Positions 14,655 to 23,780 are shown, counted from the stretch's first letter. The stretch: DNA of 33,413 nt from JAVJUV01 sp047314965 (GCF_047314965.1 NZ_JBLBVK010000034.1:1-33413), one strand, 5' to 3'. A program made the numbers and translations. The notes: generated by a model not told the origin, from the sequence alone.

Positions 14655-16295
14655 TCAGGTCTCTCCGACCTTGTCCGCAACGTCCAGCGCTTGCCGTGCC
14701 TTGACCGCGCCTGCCAGCCAGCCGGGGTCCATCGTCGGCACGGATGACAGGAGAAGTTCGGTATATTCCGGATATGGCGGTTCGAGGATCTCGTTCTTTA
14801 TCCCCTGTTCCACCACGGCACCCTTCCACATCACGACAATCTCGTCTGCGATCGCCTCCACGGTCGCGATATCGTGAGTGATGAAGATGTAGCTGACGCC
14901 CAACTCGGCCTGCAGCCGCAAGAGCAGCTTCAGGATGCCTTCCTGCACAACCTGGTCCAGCGCGCTGGTGACCTCGTCGCAGATGATCAGCTCCGGTTCG
15001 GCGGCCAGAGCGCGTGCGATGCAGATGCGCTGTTTCTGCCCTCCCGACAGTTCTCCGGGAAGCCGGTCCATGAAACTTTCGTCCAGTTCGATCTGGTGCA
15101 GAAGTTCGGCCACGCGTTCGTCCAGCTTCCGCCCCCGCAGCCCGTGATAGAACTCCGCCGGACGCCCGATGATCTCGCGCACGGTGTGGCGCGGGTTCAT
15201 CGCCGTATCGGCCATCTGGTAGATCATCTGGATCCGTCGCAACTGGTCCTTGGTCCGTGATTTCAGATCGGGAGACAGGGGATCGCCGTTGAACGTGACC
15301 CGGCCTTTCGAAGGCGGAAGAAGCCCCGTCACCACCCGCGCCGTCGTCGATTTGCCGGAGCCCGACTCGCCGACGACCGCAACGGTCTTCCCGCGCGGAA
15401 CGCTGATCGAGACGTTGTGCAGAACCGGCACCGTCCCGTAGGCCGCAGTCACGTTCTCGATCCGAAGGATATGATCGTCGCTCGTCTCGGCCGGCTTCTC
15501 GATCGAACGCACCGCCCAAAGCGACTTTGTATAGGGGTGCTTCGGGTTCGACAGCATCTCGCGAGTCTCGGCCTCTTCGACCTCCTCGCCATAGCGCAGA
15601 ACCTTGATGCGGTCGGCCATTTGCGCGACGACCGCCAGGTCGTGGGTGATGTAGATCGCAGCGGTGTTGAATTCTTCCACCGCCCGCTTCATCGCCGCGA
15701 GGACGTTGACCTGCGTGGTCACGTCCAGTGCCGTTGTCGGTTCATCGAAGATGATCAGGTCGGGTCGGGCGCTCATCGCCATCGCTGTCATCGCGCGCTG
15801 CAACTGCCCGCCCGAGACCTGGTGCGGGTAGCGCTCGCCGATATGGTCGGGGTCGGGCAGGTCCATCGCAGCATAGAGGGCGCGGGCGTCCGCCTCGGCA
15901 TCCTTTTCGTCCTTCACCCCGTGGCGCAGGCTGGCCTCGATGGTCTGGTCGATCAACCGGTGCGCCGGGTTGAACGCCGCCGCGGCGGACTGCGCCACAT
16001 AGGCTATGCGCGCGCCGCGCAGGGCCTGCTTCTCGGTTTCGGACACCTTCATAAGGTCTCGGCCGTCGAACCAGATCTCGCCGCTCGTCAGGCGGCATCC
16101 CGGACGCGCAAAGCCCATGGCCGCCAGTCCCAGCGTGGACTTGCCAGCGCCGGACTCCCCGATCAGACCCAGAACCTCGCCCCTCTTCAGGGTCAGGTCC
16201 ACGCCCTTTACGATCGGATGCCACTTCTCGTCCGAGTAGCCGTCGATCACGATGTTCTTCATGTGAAGAAGGAGATCGCCTTTGTTACTGCTCAT
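14655..16295 (-). CDS. Peptide/amide ABC transporter, fused double ATP-binding protein (DppD-DppF type)
   Basis: This 546-residue protein carries two complete ABC ATPase domains in one chain. Domain 1 has Walker A GESGAGKST (46-54), signature VSGGQLQR (160-167) and Walker B LIIFDEP. Domain 2 has Walker A GESGSGKST (309-317), signature LSGGQKQR and Walker B 'LIICDEVTSALD'. Each domain is followed by the oligopeptide-family tail ('HPYTKSLW' and 'PEYTELLL'). It would energise uptake of di/oligopeptides, opines or similar solutes at the inner membrane. It overlaps the upstream permease gene by 11 bases and is last in a CocE-deacylase-permease-permease-ATPase series. In domain 2 the usual DEP after Walker B is DEV, a substitution found in some members. 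Confidence 0.93.
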   Translation of the reverse strand: MSSNKGDLLLHMKNIVIDGYSDEKWHPIVKGVDLTLKRGEVLGLIGESGAGKSTLGLAAMGFARPGCRLTSGEIWFDGRDLMKVSETEKQALRGARIAYVAQSAAAAFNPAHRLIDQTIEASLRHGVKDEKDAEADARALYAAMDLPDPDHIGERYPHQVSGGQLQRAMTAMAMSARPDLIIFDEPTTALDVTTQVNVLAAMKRAVEEFNTAAIYITHDLAVVAQMADRIKVLRYGEEVEEAETREMLSNPKHPYTKSLWAVRSIEKPAETSDDHILRIENVTAAYGTVPVLHNVSISVPRGKTVAVVGESGSGKSTTARVVTGLLPPSKGRVTFNGDPLSPDLKSRTKDQLRRIQMIYQMADTAMNPRHTVREIIGRPAEFYHGLRGRKLDERVAELLHQIELDESFMDRLPGELSGGQKQRICIARALAAEPELIICDEVTSALDQVVQEGILKLLLRLQAELGVSYIFITHDIATVEAIADEIVVMWKGAVVEQGIKNEILEPPYPEYTELLLSSVPTMDPGWLAGAVKARQALDVADKVGET

Positions 16296-17205
16296 CGCGC
16301 AACCCGCTCGTCTTCATAAGGAACCAGTCGACCACGAAGTTGACCGCGACGGTCAGGAGTGCGATCGCGCCCGCCGGCAACAGCGGCGTGATCCCCGCCT
16401 TCAGATCGTATTGCGCGAACTGGATCAGCGAGGCGTTGTCCCGAACCATTGAACCCCAGTCCGCCGTGGGCGGCTGGATGCCGACGCCAAGAAAGGACAG
16501 TGCGGCGATGGTCAGGAACACGAAACAGAACCGCAGCCCGAATTCCGCAACCAGGGGCGGCATGATATTGGGCAGGATTTCGCGGCGCATGACCCAGGCA
16601 AGACCCTCTCCGCGCAACCGCGCGGCCTCGACATATTCCATTACCACGACGTTCATCGCGACCGCCCGCGTCAGGCGGAAGACCCGCGTCGAGTCGAGGA
16701 CCGCGATGATGAAGATCAGCGAGGGGATCGACGAGCCGAAGATTGACAAGAGCATCAGCGCGAAGATCAGCGACGGGATCGCCATCAGGACGTCCACCGC
16801 GCGGCTGATGATCTGGTCGGCCCAGCCCCGGCTGATCGCGGCGACAAGGCCAAGACCGCCGCCGATGACGAAGGCAAGGATTGTTGTGACGAAAGCGATG
16901 CCCATCGTGTTCCGTGCGCCGTAGATCAGGCGGCTGAAGATGTCCCGCCCGATCTGGTCGGTCCCGAACACATGCCCGTCACCCCAGGGCAGATAGGCGC
17001 CGAACGAGCTGTCTGCCTCGGCATAGGGTGCCAGCCAGGGGGCGAAGAGCGCGACGAAGACATAAAGCGCGATCACGATCATCCCGAACCAGGCGGTCAT
17101 CGGCGCTTTCTTCAGTTCGATCTTGGCACGTTGCCAGCGCGTGCGCCGGGCCCGTATCTGGCCGACCTCGTCCTTTGCGGAGTATGTCTCGGGTGCGTCG
17201 CTCAT
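16285..17205 (-). CDS. ABC transporter permease, DppC type
   Basis: This is a 306-residue inner-membrane permease of the oligopeptide (BPD_transp_1) type. A polar N-terminal tail of about 35 residues precedes the first membrane helix (AWFGMIVIALYVFVALFAPWLAPY). It is followed by 'FGTDQIGRDIFSRLIYGARNTM', typical of DppC/OppC proteins. The EAA loop that contacts the ATPase is 'EAARLRGEGLAWVMRREILPNIMPPL' near residue 195. There are about six membrane helices. The start overlaps the stop of the upstream permease by four bases (ATGA), and its end overlaps the ATPase start, so all three are translationally coupled. Confidence 0.93.
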   Translation of the reverse strand: MSDAPETYSAKDEVGQIRARRTRWQRAKIELKKAPMTAWFGMIVIALYVFVALFAPWLAPYAEADSSFGAYLPWGDGHVFGTDQIGRDIFSRLIYGARNTMGIAFVTTILAFVIGGGLGLVAAISRGWADQIISRAVDVLMAIPSLIFALMLLSIFGSSIPSLIFIIAVLDSTRVFRLTRAVAMNVVVMEYVEAARLRGEGLAWVMRREILPNIMPPLVAEFGLRFCFVFLTIAALSFLGVGIQPPTADWGSMVRDNASLIQFAQYDLKAGITPLLPAGAIALLTVAVNFVVDWFLMKTSGLRDEQ

Positions 17206-18182
17206 CTCGGGTGCAGAAGCCTTGGGTTTGTGACGATCGAGATGATGTCCGCGATCAGGTTCAGGATGATGTAGGTCGCCGCGAAGATCAGCGCGCAGGC
17301 CTGCACCACGGGAATGTCTCGCGTGGTCACGGCATCCACCATCAACTGCCCGATGCCCGGATAGACGAAGACCACTTCAACCACGACGACGCCGACAACC
17401 AGATAGGCCAGATTGAAGGCGATGACGTTTGCGATCGGAGCCCAGGCGTTGGGCAGGGCGTGCTTCAGGATCACAGTCGCCGGTGACAGCCCCTTCAGGC
17501 GCGCCATCTCGATATAGGGCGACGCGAGCAGGTTGATGATAGCCGCGCGGGTCATCCGCATCATGTGCGCCACGATCACCAGCGTTAGGGTCAAGGCGGG
17601 CAGGGAGCATTTGTAGACCCGTTCCCAGAACGGCGTGTCCGCCGTCACGTTGGCAAGGGAGGGGAAGATCGGGTTCAGCGACGCGAGGATGAGGATCAGC
17701 AGGTATGCGACCAGGAATTCTGGCATCGAGATCGTCGACAGCGTTACCGCGTTGACGCTTCGGTCATAGATCGAGTTGCGATAGAGCGCCGCCGTGATGC
17801 CCAGTGTCAGGGCCAGGGGAACCGCGATGATCGCAGTCATCGCCGCCAGGAAAAGTGTATTGGCGAGTCTTGGTCCCACCAGTTCCGCAACGGAGCGGGA
17901 GCGGTCCACGCCCGAGGACGCGCGTCCCGAGAACGACTGTCCGAGATCTCCGGTCGCAACGGAACCGATCCAGTCGAAATATCGGACATAGGCCGGTTTA
18001 TCGAGGCCGAGTTCCCTGCGGAAGGCCGCGACGGTCTCTTCCGTCGCCGTCTGTCCAAGAACGGCCTCGGTGAAGTCGCCGGGCAGAAACTCGATCGACG
18101 AGAAAATGATGATCGACACGAAAAAGAGCGTCAGGAAGCCCAGCCCCAATCGCTGCAGCACCGTCGATAGGATCGGATGCAA
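17202..18182 (-). CDS. ABC transporter permease, DppB type
   Basis: This is a 326-residue permease partner of the DppC-type protein. It starts with the family's N-terminal helix (LQRLGLGFLTLFFVSIIIFSS) and 'LPGDFTEAVLGQTATEETVAAFRRELGLDKP', a well-conserved DppB/OppB feature. The EAA-like loop is 'EMARLKGLSPATVILKHALPNAWAPI' near residue 228. GGGGAG lies about ten bases upstream of the ATG at 18182. A gap of 143 bases separates it from the deacylase gene upstream, enough for a promoter of its own. The substrate-binding protein that must feed this transporter is not encoded in the window. Confidence 0.93.
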   Translation of the reverse strand: MHPILSTVLQRLGLGFLTLFFVSIIIFSSIEFLPGDFTEAVLGQTATEETVAAFRRELGLDKPAYVRYFDWIGSVATGDLGQSFSGRASSGVDRSRSVAELVGPRLANTLFLAAMTAIIAVPLALTLGITAALYRNSIYDRSVNAVTLSTISMPEFLVAYLLILILASLNPIFPSLANVTADTPFWERVYKCSLPALTLTLVIVAHMMRMTRAAIINLLASPYIEMARLKGLSPATVILKHALPNAWAPIANVIAFNLAYLVVGVVVVEVVFVYPGIGQLMVDAVTTRDIPVVQACALIFAATYIILNLIADIISIVTNPRLLHPR

Positions 18183-18325
18183 GTCGATCTCCCCGTGTCC
18201 CCCGCGCCTTGCCGGCGCTTTTCACAAGCCTAGGCCAAGCAAAGCCGCGAAAGCAACCGTCTTGTCGGATAGGTGCCGGAAGGGATTGAGCTTGCTTGAC
18301 CTGCAAGGAACGGGCGCAAGTGCGC

Positions 18326-19306
18326 TCAGCCGGTTCGCAGGACTTTCAAGACGTAATCGCCGCGCCTGATGAAGCGCAGGTTGCGACGGGTCATGACAAG
18401 GCCATCGAACGGGGCGCGCAGGTCGAAGGGCTCCGAACCGGGTTCTGGCTGGATGACGGCCAGGCGCTGTCCTGCCACAACCCGCTCGCCGACAGTCACA
18501 TCGTATAGAACCGCTCCCGGGACCGGCGTCGAAAGAAGCTCGGCTTCGTCGGCGTGACCTGTCACGGGTTCGCTTGTGTCCGAAGGCGGCATGCTGTCAC
18601 CGACCGCGCCGATTTCGCAAAGATATCGGTAAAGGCCTGTTGCATCGTTCTCGGCGAACTCGTGGCTCACATCCCGCATTCCGCGGTATTCGATCGTCGT
18701 GGCAAAGCGCATGTCGTTCGGACGATTCTGGGATTTCCAGCGCGCGGCGACTTCCGTGTCGAACGAGACGGAGTGATCGCCGCTGTCGAACAGGATAACC
18801 TCGGCCTCGACGCACCGCGCCAGGCGCTTGCCCTCGTCCAGACGTTGCTCGGCGACATAAAGATAGACCGGGCCCTCGTCGTCACAGTGCAGATCGAGAA
18901 CCGTATCAGCTGCTGTCGCCATGGACAGCAACATGGCCTTCAGCCGGTCGTCAGCCGCCCGTCCGACGCGGCTTTCAGGTGGCCCGGACGGGAAGGATCG
19001 GTTGAAATTGACCCTTGAATTGAAATCGAAGCGTCCCAGTGTTTCCCCGTTCAGCGCCTGTGCAAGGCCTACGGGGTTCGCATGGGGAACAAGCGTGATG
19101 TCCGAGAGCAGGCGGCCGTCCTTCTCGGCCTTCTCGAGTCGGGGGATGAGCCTGTCCAACGCAACCATGCCTGGAATTTCGTGGGCGTGCAGAGCAGCTT
19201 GCATGTACACGCTCGGGCCGCTTCCCGTGCCGCGAAACCGGTAGATGCGAAGCGAGAAACTCTGCCCCGGTGTGTCCGACTCAAGCGTGGCCTGCGTTAT
19301 CTCCAT
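18326..19306 (-). CDS. Succinylglutamate desuccinylase/aspartoacylase-family zinc deacylase
   Basis: This is a 326-residue M14-like deacylase (AstE/AspA, PF04952). The zinc ligands His40 and Glu43 lie in 'ALHAHEIPG', and His140 in 'VLDLHCDDEGP'. Glu206 of 'TTIEYRG' is the likely catalytic base, and 'NFNRSFP' binds the substrate carboxylate. Family members cleave N-acyl amino acids to an amino acid and an acid. A small beta-barrel, lipoyl/biotinyl-like domain follows at the C-terminus (about residues 250-325). The neighbours are a peptide-type ABC importer downstream and a CocE-type hydrolase upstream, so a natural guess is processing of an imported N-acylated amino acid or amide. The exact substrate is unknown. 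Confidence 0.88.
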   Translation of the reverse strand: MEITQATLESDTPGQSFSLRIYRFRGTGSGPSVYMQAALHAHEIPGMVALDRLIPRLEKAEKDGRLLSDITLVPHANPVGLAQALNGETLGRFDFNSRVNFNRSFPSGPPESRVGRAADDRLKAMLLSMATAADTVLDLHCDDEGPVYLYVAEQRLDEGKRLARCVEAEVILFDSGDHSVSFDTEVAARWKSQNRPNDMRFATTIEYRGMRDVSHEFAENDATGLYRYLCEIGAVGDSMPPSDTSEPVTGHADEAELLSTPVPGAVLYDVTVGERVVAGQRLAVIQPEPGSEPFDLRAPFDGLVMTRRNLRFIRRGDYVLKVLRTG

Positions 19307-19413
19307 GCTACGAGGCTAAAGCGTCACACCGATGCTGGCGAGCGGATTTCATTGCCGGTTTCCGGGAGGACGCCGGCCCGTGCGCGGTCTTCACTGAGCC
19401 TGTGCGCCGGAAC

Positions 19414-21399
19414 TCAGATCCCGTCCCTTGGCTTGTCCGTTGCGAACGTCTTTTCGAAGACCAGCTTATCACCTTCCCACGCAGATATTCGGGCGCGGGG
19501 GTGCCAATGCGTCGCCGTTGCCGTCAGCCAGGCCCGACACTCGGTTGTCACGCTCCACTCACCGCGTTCCAGCGTGGTAACCCACCGTATGTTGCCCGAT
19601 GCGGACAGCGGGTCATCCGGTCTGATCTGCCAGTCCTCGCGGCAGGTCGAGCCCGTCGTCAGTCCGTGCGCACGGTCCTGGTGCGCGCCGTCATCGACGT
19701 CGATACGAATCGTGCGTGTGCCGTCATGGCTCTCCTGTATGTTCCGGGTCATGCCGGGCGCGCGGACCTGTTCGGCGTCCCACTTCGGCGCACCTTCGGG
19801 TGACGCGAAAGCCGTCTCGTCGCTCATCGCGGTTGGCCGGATGGGCAGCGCAATCAGGCCGCCTGTGATCGTCACACCCGCCGCCTCGGCGTCGGGCCAG
19901 ATGAACGGCCAATACGCCGTCGAGACCGCCACGCGCAGCCGGTGTCCCTGCGGCAGGCGATAGGCGCAGCGGTCCAGCGTGATCATGACCTCGATCGGCT
20001 GTCCCGGTTCCAGATCCTCGGGCGTCTCGTGCGACAGATGGTGGCGCAGGTTCAGAAATCCATGGCTGATCAGGGCCGAGGTGCCATCGGGCCTCAGGTC
20101 GCAGAGCCGCACCGCCAGTTGTCCCGACCGCCCTTTCGGAGTGATCGTTAGCTGGACTGAAGGCGCACCCACGATATCGGTATCCCGCCCCATTTCGCTT
20201 CCGTCGAAGCAGGCCGACATCGCGTCGTCTGCTGTCTGATCGCCCGGAAGTTCCGGGCCGAAAGCGAAGGGGAAATACTCGCCGCCCCCATCGCCGCAAA
20301 TCTGAGGCGAGGCGATATCGCGTTCGAACGGCAACTGGCTGGTCACAAGTCCGCGCTCGCCAAGGTACAGCCCCTGCTGTTCAACCGGACCGTCGACCGC
20401 GATCCACCGACCGGGCCGTTCGTCGACCCAGCGCTCGGGTGAAATCGAGTCCATCAGCCAAAGGCGCTGATCGCTCTCGCCCTCGACGCCCGTGTCGATG
20501 CCCTTCAGCCAGTGATCCCACCAGCGCAGAGCCTCCTGCAGGAAGCCGATTGCGGGTTCCGGCTTGGCATAGTGGGGGTACTTGTGAATCCACGGGCCGA
20601 CGATGGCTTTGACCGGCGCCTTCAACCCCTCGACCAGCGCCGCCGGCGTGTTGCGGTACCCGTCGTGCCATCCGCCGACCGCCAGTACGGGCACCTCGAT
20701 CGCGCTCCAGTCCTCGCAGACCGACCCGTGCTTCCAGTAATCGTCACGCCGCTGGTGCGCCAGCCAGGTCTCCAGCAGGAAGGGCTGAGCCTCCAGCCGC
20801 TCCAGCCACATCTCGCGCCAGGCGTCACCTACGACCTCGGGGTCGGGCGGGCGAGACGAGTAGGCCAGCATCTGTGCCGCCCATCCGAGGTTTTCGCCCA
20901 GCATGCAGCCGCCCTTGTAATGGATGTCGTCCGCATAGCGGTCCGTGGTCGAGCAGAGCGAGATCACCGCCTTCAGTCCTTCGGGCCTGAGCGCGGCGAC
21001 CTGCAGCCCATTGAAGCCGCCCCAGCTGATCCCCATCATGCCCCAGCTGCCGGTCGACCATGGTTGTGCCGCGACCCATTCCATCACCGCGATCGCGTCG
21101 TCCCATTCCTGCTGCTCGTATTCGTCATGCATCAGGCCCTGGCTGTCGCCATTGCCGCGCATGTCGACCCGGATGCAGGCATAGCCGTGCCCGGCGAAAT
21201 AGGGATGCGTCAGCTGATCCCGCGCAATCGTTCCGTCCCGCTTGCGATAGGGCAGGTGTTCGAGGATGGCCGGCACAGGGCTGTCGTCTGCGTCTTCTGG
21301 CAGCCAGATGCGCGCGGAAAGCTCGACGCCATCCGGCATAGGGATGCGGACATCGGGCCATTCGACGACCTTGCGCGGGAAATTCGTACGGGTCTCCAT
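19414..21399 (-). CDS. CocE/NonD-type X-Pro dipeptidyl-peptidase-fold hydrolase
   Basis: This encodes 661 residues. The N-terminal alpha/beta-hydrolase domain has the S15/CocE nucleophile elbow 'GISWGGFNG' (Ser125) and 'YACIRVDMRGNGDSQG' before it. The C-terminal half (about residues 330-560) is the jelly-roll PepX_C domain. Relatives hydrolyse peptides with a penultimate proline, cocaine, or acylated compounds such as glutaryl-7-aminocephalosporanic acid. The reading frame is open for a further 263 codons upstream, but that part is antisense to the SDR gene, so I start at ATG 21399, where family similarity begins (METRTNFPRKVVEWPDVRIPMPDGV). It is first in a same-strand run with the deacylase and the peptide-type transporter. 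It has no signal peptide, so it is cytoplasmic. Confidence 0.92.
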   Translation of the reverse strand: METRTNFPRKVVEWPDVRIPMPDGVELSARIWLPEDADDSPVPAILEHLPYRKRDGTIARDQLTHPYFAGHGYACIRVDMRGNGDSQGLMHDEYEQQEWDDAIAVMEWVAAQPWSTGSWGMMGISWGGFNGLQVAALRPEGLKAVISLCSTTDRYADDIHYKGGCMLGENLGWAAQMLAYSSRPPDPEVVGDAWREMWLERLEAQPFLLETWLAHQRRDDYWKHGSVCEDWSAIEVPVLAVGGWHDGYRNTPAALVEGLKAPVKAIVGPWIHKYPHYAKPEPAIGFLQEALRWWDHWLKGIDTGVEGESDQRLWLMDSISPERWVDERPGRWIAVDGPVEQQGLYLGERGLVTSQLPFERDIASPQICGDGGGEYFPFAFGPELPGDQTADDAMSACFDGSEMGRDTDIVGAPSVQLTITPKGRSGQLAVRLCDLRPDGTSALISHGFLNLRHHLSHETPEDLEPGQPIEVMITLDRCAYRLPQGHRLRVAVSTAYWPFIWPDAEAAGVTITGGLIALPIRPTAMSDETAFASPEGAPKWDAEQVRAPGMTRNIQESHDGTRTIRIDVDDGAHQDRAHGLTTGSTCREDWQIRPDDPLSASGNIRWVTTLERGEWSVTTECRAWLTATATHWHPRARISAWEGDKLVFEKTFATDKPRDGI

Positions 21400-21474
21400 G
21401 GCGCCATTAGACACGGAAATTTCAACCTGACCATAAGGAATTGCACCCGCCGCCAGCGGGGGTACTCTGGAAGC

Positions 21475-22161
21475 ATGAGCAGACGCGCAATCATCACGGG
21501 AGCAGCACAGGGGATCGGGCAGGGCATCGCCGACCGTCTTGTCTCCGAGGGCTGGGATGTCACCCGGCTCGACGTCCGCGAGGGCGAGGGTGTTATCTTC
21601 TGCGATGTCTCGGACGAAGCCTCCGTCGCCGCCGCGTTTGACGCCCTCTCCGAACGTTTGGCGCCCGGCCTCGATCTCCTTGTGAATAACGCGGGCATTG
21701 CGCATCCCTACACCGGGCTCGTCGAGGACCTGTCGCTCGACGATTGGAACCGCTGGATCGGTACCAATCTGACCGGTGCATTCCTGATGACCCGTGCCGC
21801 CGTGCCGTACCTGCGGAAGGCGAAGGGCAGCATCGTAAACATCTCGTCCACGCGGGCGTTCCAGTCGGAGCCGCACTCCGAGGCTTATGCCGCCTCCAAG
21901 TCGGGGCTTGTCGGCCTCACCCATGCTCTCGCCGTCAGTTTGGGCCCCGGCATTCGCGCCAATTGCATCGCCCCAGGCTGGATCAACGCTCACGGCGGAA
22001 GTTTCCGGCCCGCCGACCACGCCCAGCATCCCGCCGGGCGCATCGGAACGGTCGACGATATCGCCGATACCGTGCTCTATCTGGCCACGTCCGGATTCGT
22101 GACCGGCCAGACGATCACCGTCGACGGGGGCATGACGCACAAGATGATCTGGCTGGAGTGA
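21475..22161 (+). CDS. SDR-family oxidoreductase
   Basis: This is a 228-residue classical short-chain dehydrogenase/reductase. 'ITGAAQGIGQGIA' (residues 7-19) is the Rossmann glycine motif and 'NNAG' is at 71-74. The catalytic Ser124 or Ser125, Tyr138 and Lys142 (EAYAASKSG) are present. 'VTGQTITVDGGM' near the end is the usual C-terminal signature. The short acidic loop after beta-2 (LDVREGE) suggests NAD(H) rather than NADP(H). It lies divergent from the CocE gene, with 75 bases between, and may act on the same compounds, but this is only context. The substrate is unknown. Confidence 0.92.
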   Translation: MSRRAIITGAAQGIGQGIADRLVSEGWDVTRLDVREGEGVIFCDVSDEASVAAAFDALSERLAPGLDLLVNNAGIAHPYTGLVEDLSLDDWNRWIGTNLTGAFLMTRAAVPYLRKAKGSIVNISSTRAFQSEPHSEAYAASKSGLVGLTHALAVSLGPGIRANCIAPGWINAHGGSFRPADHAQHPAGRIGTVDDIADTVLYLATSGFVTGQTITVDGGMTHKMIWLE

Positions 22162-22174
22162 GCGCTCGACCCCA

Positions 22175-22188
22175 TTGATGCATGTCAA
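22175..22188 (+). promoter_or_regulatory. FNR/FnrL-type operator
   Basis: TTGAT-GCAT-GTCAA matches the Crp/Fnr anaerobox (TTGAT-N4-ATCAA) in nine of the ten fixed positions, and the flanks extend it to ATTGATGCATGTCAAT. It is centred 73-74 bases upstream of the ATG at 22255, the right place for a class II activator site with a start near 22223. Confidence 0.6.
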
Positions 22189-22254
22189 TGCGTGAATGTC
22201 CCGCGGGCCTAGCCTTGTCCTCGTTTGAAGATGTCATCTTGGGGGGAGGAGATC

Positions 22255-23013
22255 ATGAAATTCATTGTCAAATGCCTGACACTTATGGCTGCGGCCGGTT
22301 CCATCACGCTTTCTCAGCCGGCTTCTGCGGAAACACCTGTCGGCTCAAACGTGGAAAGCCGTTTGGTCCTGGCTCTCAAGGCCGACGACGCGGCGGTGAC
22401 AGCGCTCATGCCCGAGGGATGGCGCGGACTGACCCTGCCGCAGGGACCGTTCGCCGGCGCGAACCTGCTCGTTCTTCTGTCCGACCGGCATCTCGGCCTT
22501 GATCCCGACGGCAACCCGATCGATCCCTATGCCAGCCGCTACGCGGCGCTTGTGGCCTATGGCGTCTCGCCCGAAACGAAGGGGCCGCGCATGTTCGTGC
22601 TTCGCACCTACGAGACACCGCCGGTCGTAGCGGTCTACGGCAACGCCGTCGCCGCGGAGATCAGCAGGGTTTCCGCGCTCTCCGGAAGCGGTGACAGCCC
22701 GCGCGAGCGGACCGAAACCTGGGTGGTCGAGGCCGAGAACGGAGACCGTATGTCGTTGGAGCTGGACTACCGCCAGGGACGTCCCGGCTGGTCGTCGGGC
22801 GAGGCGATGCCCTATTCCGCTGAAACCCCGGATTTCCACCGTATCTACCGCTACGATCAACTGGCCGATCTGGCCATGAGCACCGGCCTCGGACGTCCTC
22901 TCGACGGAGAGATCGCGTTCGAAGCCAGCGTTCCCTCGCTTCTTGACGGCACACAGGACATTCAGGCGATCACGATGATCCCGGTCTACATCCGCAAGGT
23001 TTCGTTGCCCTAG
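22255..23013 (+). CDS. Exported protein, possibly acetoacetate decarboxylase-like fold
   Basis: This 252-residue protein has a clear signal peptide (MKFIVKCLTLMAAAGSITLS, cleavage after ASA near residue 26). The mature part starts 'ETPVGSNVESRLVLALKADDAAVTALMPEGWRG', which loosely resembles the beginning of acetoacetate decarboxylase-like proteins that bind small hydrophobic acids. I do not see the catalytic lysine context clearly and treat the family call as weak. The ATG at 22255 has GGAGGAG directly upstream. An FNR-type operator lies about 70 bases before it, so it is probably expressed under low oxygen. Its last four bases overlap the end of the convergent beta-propeller gene. Confidence 0.85.
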   Translation: MKFIVKCLTLMAAAGSITLSQPASAETPVGSNVESRLVLALKADDAAVTALMPEGWRGLTLPQGPFAGANLLVLLSDRHLGLDPDGNPIDPYASRYAALVAYGVSPETKGPRMFVLRTYETPPVVAVYGNAVAAEISRVSALSGSGDSPRERTETWVVEAENGDRMSLELDYRQGRPGWSSGEAMPYSAETPDFHRIYRYDQLADLAMSTGLGRPLDGEIAFEASVPSLLDGTQDIQAITMIPVYIRKVSLP

Positions 23014-23780
23014 AACATCATGCAGTCGGCGCCGGGCGGCAACGCTTCGGCGCCTTCAGGCAGCGTCGGCATATAGTCGAACGAGACAATCCGCGCACCC
23101 TGGTCGAAGGCGATGAACATCTGCCCCGAACCGGGGCGGATCGCGATGCCTTCCGGATCGATCCCGTATTGCGTCAGACCTGCCACCGACAGAAGCCGCC
23201 CTTCGGCATCGAACTCATAAAGGCTGTTTGTGCCTTCCAGGTCGTCCACGATCAGAAGATGCCCCGTGCGCGGATCCCGCGCGATCCCCTGTGCCTCGTA
23301 GAGAGGCGGTGTCAGTTCCAAAGTATTTATGCGCCGGATCACCTCGCCATCGGGCGAAAACCAGGTCAGGCGTTCCGGATCGTCCTCGACCGATATGATT
23401 TCACCATTCTCCCCGATGACGATGCCCTCCGTATCGGCCCAGCCATCCGAAACACGGAACGGGACCCCCAGGATATCTCCGTTCTTGCTGATCCTCTGGA
23501 ACGCGCCCATGCCGTCCGCGACAAGCAGGTCGTTACCCTCGACCGTGATAGCCTTGATGCGCGAAAGGTCGCTGCGCAGACGCCGCAGTTCGTCCCCCTC
23601 CAGCGTTACCAGGATCACCTCCGGCCCCTCGTTCGCGATCCACAGCCCGCAGAACGTCGGGTCATAGTCCAGGCTGGCGGGGCGGTTGAGGAAGTAACTG
23701 CCGGTCATTGTCAGCTCAAGGGCGGCGGTCGGAGCCGGGGCGGCGGCAAGGCAAAGCCAGGTCAGGAAAGCGCGTGTCAT
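23010..23780 (-). CDS. Exported SdiA-regulated/NHL-type beta-propeller protein
   Basis: This is a 256-residue protein with a signal peptide (LTWLCLAAAPAPTAALE, cleavage near residue 20). The mature part is a series of short beta-strand repeats such as 'AITVEGNDLLVADGMGAFQRISKNGD', 'TEGIVIGENGEIISVEDDPERLTWFSPDGEV' and 'AQGIARDPRTGHLLIVDDLEGTNSLYEFDAEGRLL'. This repeating D-G pattern belongs to the SdiA-regulated (YjiK-like) and NHL beta-propeller group. The function is unknown; such proteins are thought to bind ligands in the periplasm or at the surface. It is convergent with the FNR-box gene (4-base overlap) and divergent from the SDR/photolyase pair. Confidence 0.82.
   Translation of the reverse strand: MTRAFLTWLCLAAAPAPTAALELTMTGSYFLNRPASLDYDPTFCGLWIANEGPEVILVTLEGDELRRLRSDLSRIKAITVEGNDLLVADGMGAFQRISKNGDILGVPFRVSDGWADTEGIVIGENGEIISVEDDPERLTWFSPDGEVIRRINTLELTPPLYEAQGIARDPRTGHLLIVDDLEGTNSLYEFDAEGRLLSVAGLTQYGIDPEGIAIRPGSGQMFIAFDQGARIVSFDYMPTLPEGAEALPPGADCMMF

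Noticed and set aside
18183..18325. Terminator or promoter between the deacylase and the DppB-type gene
   Set aside because: No stable hairpin with T-run or good -35/-10 pair was found by eye, so I leave it unannotated.
21400..22188. 263-codon upstream extension of the CocE-type ORF
   Set aside because: It runs antisense across the whole SDR gene at 21475-22161, which has clear catalytic motifs; the family similarity of CocE begins at ATG 21399.
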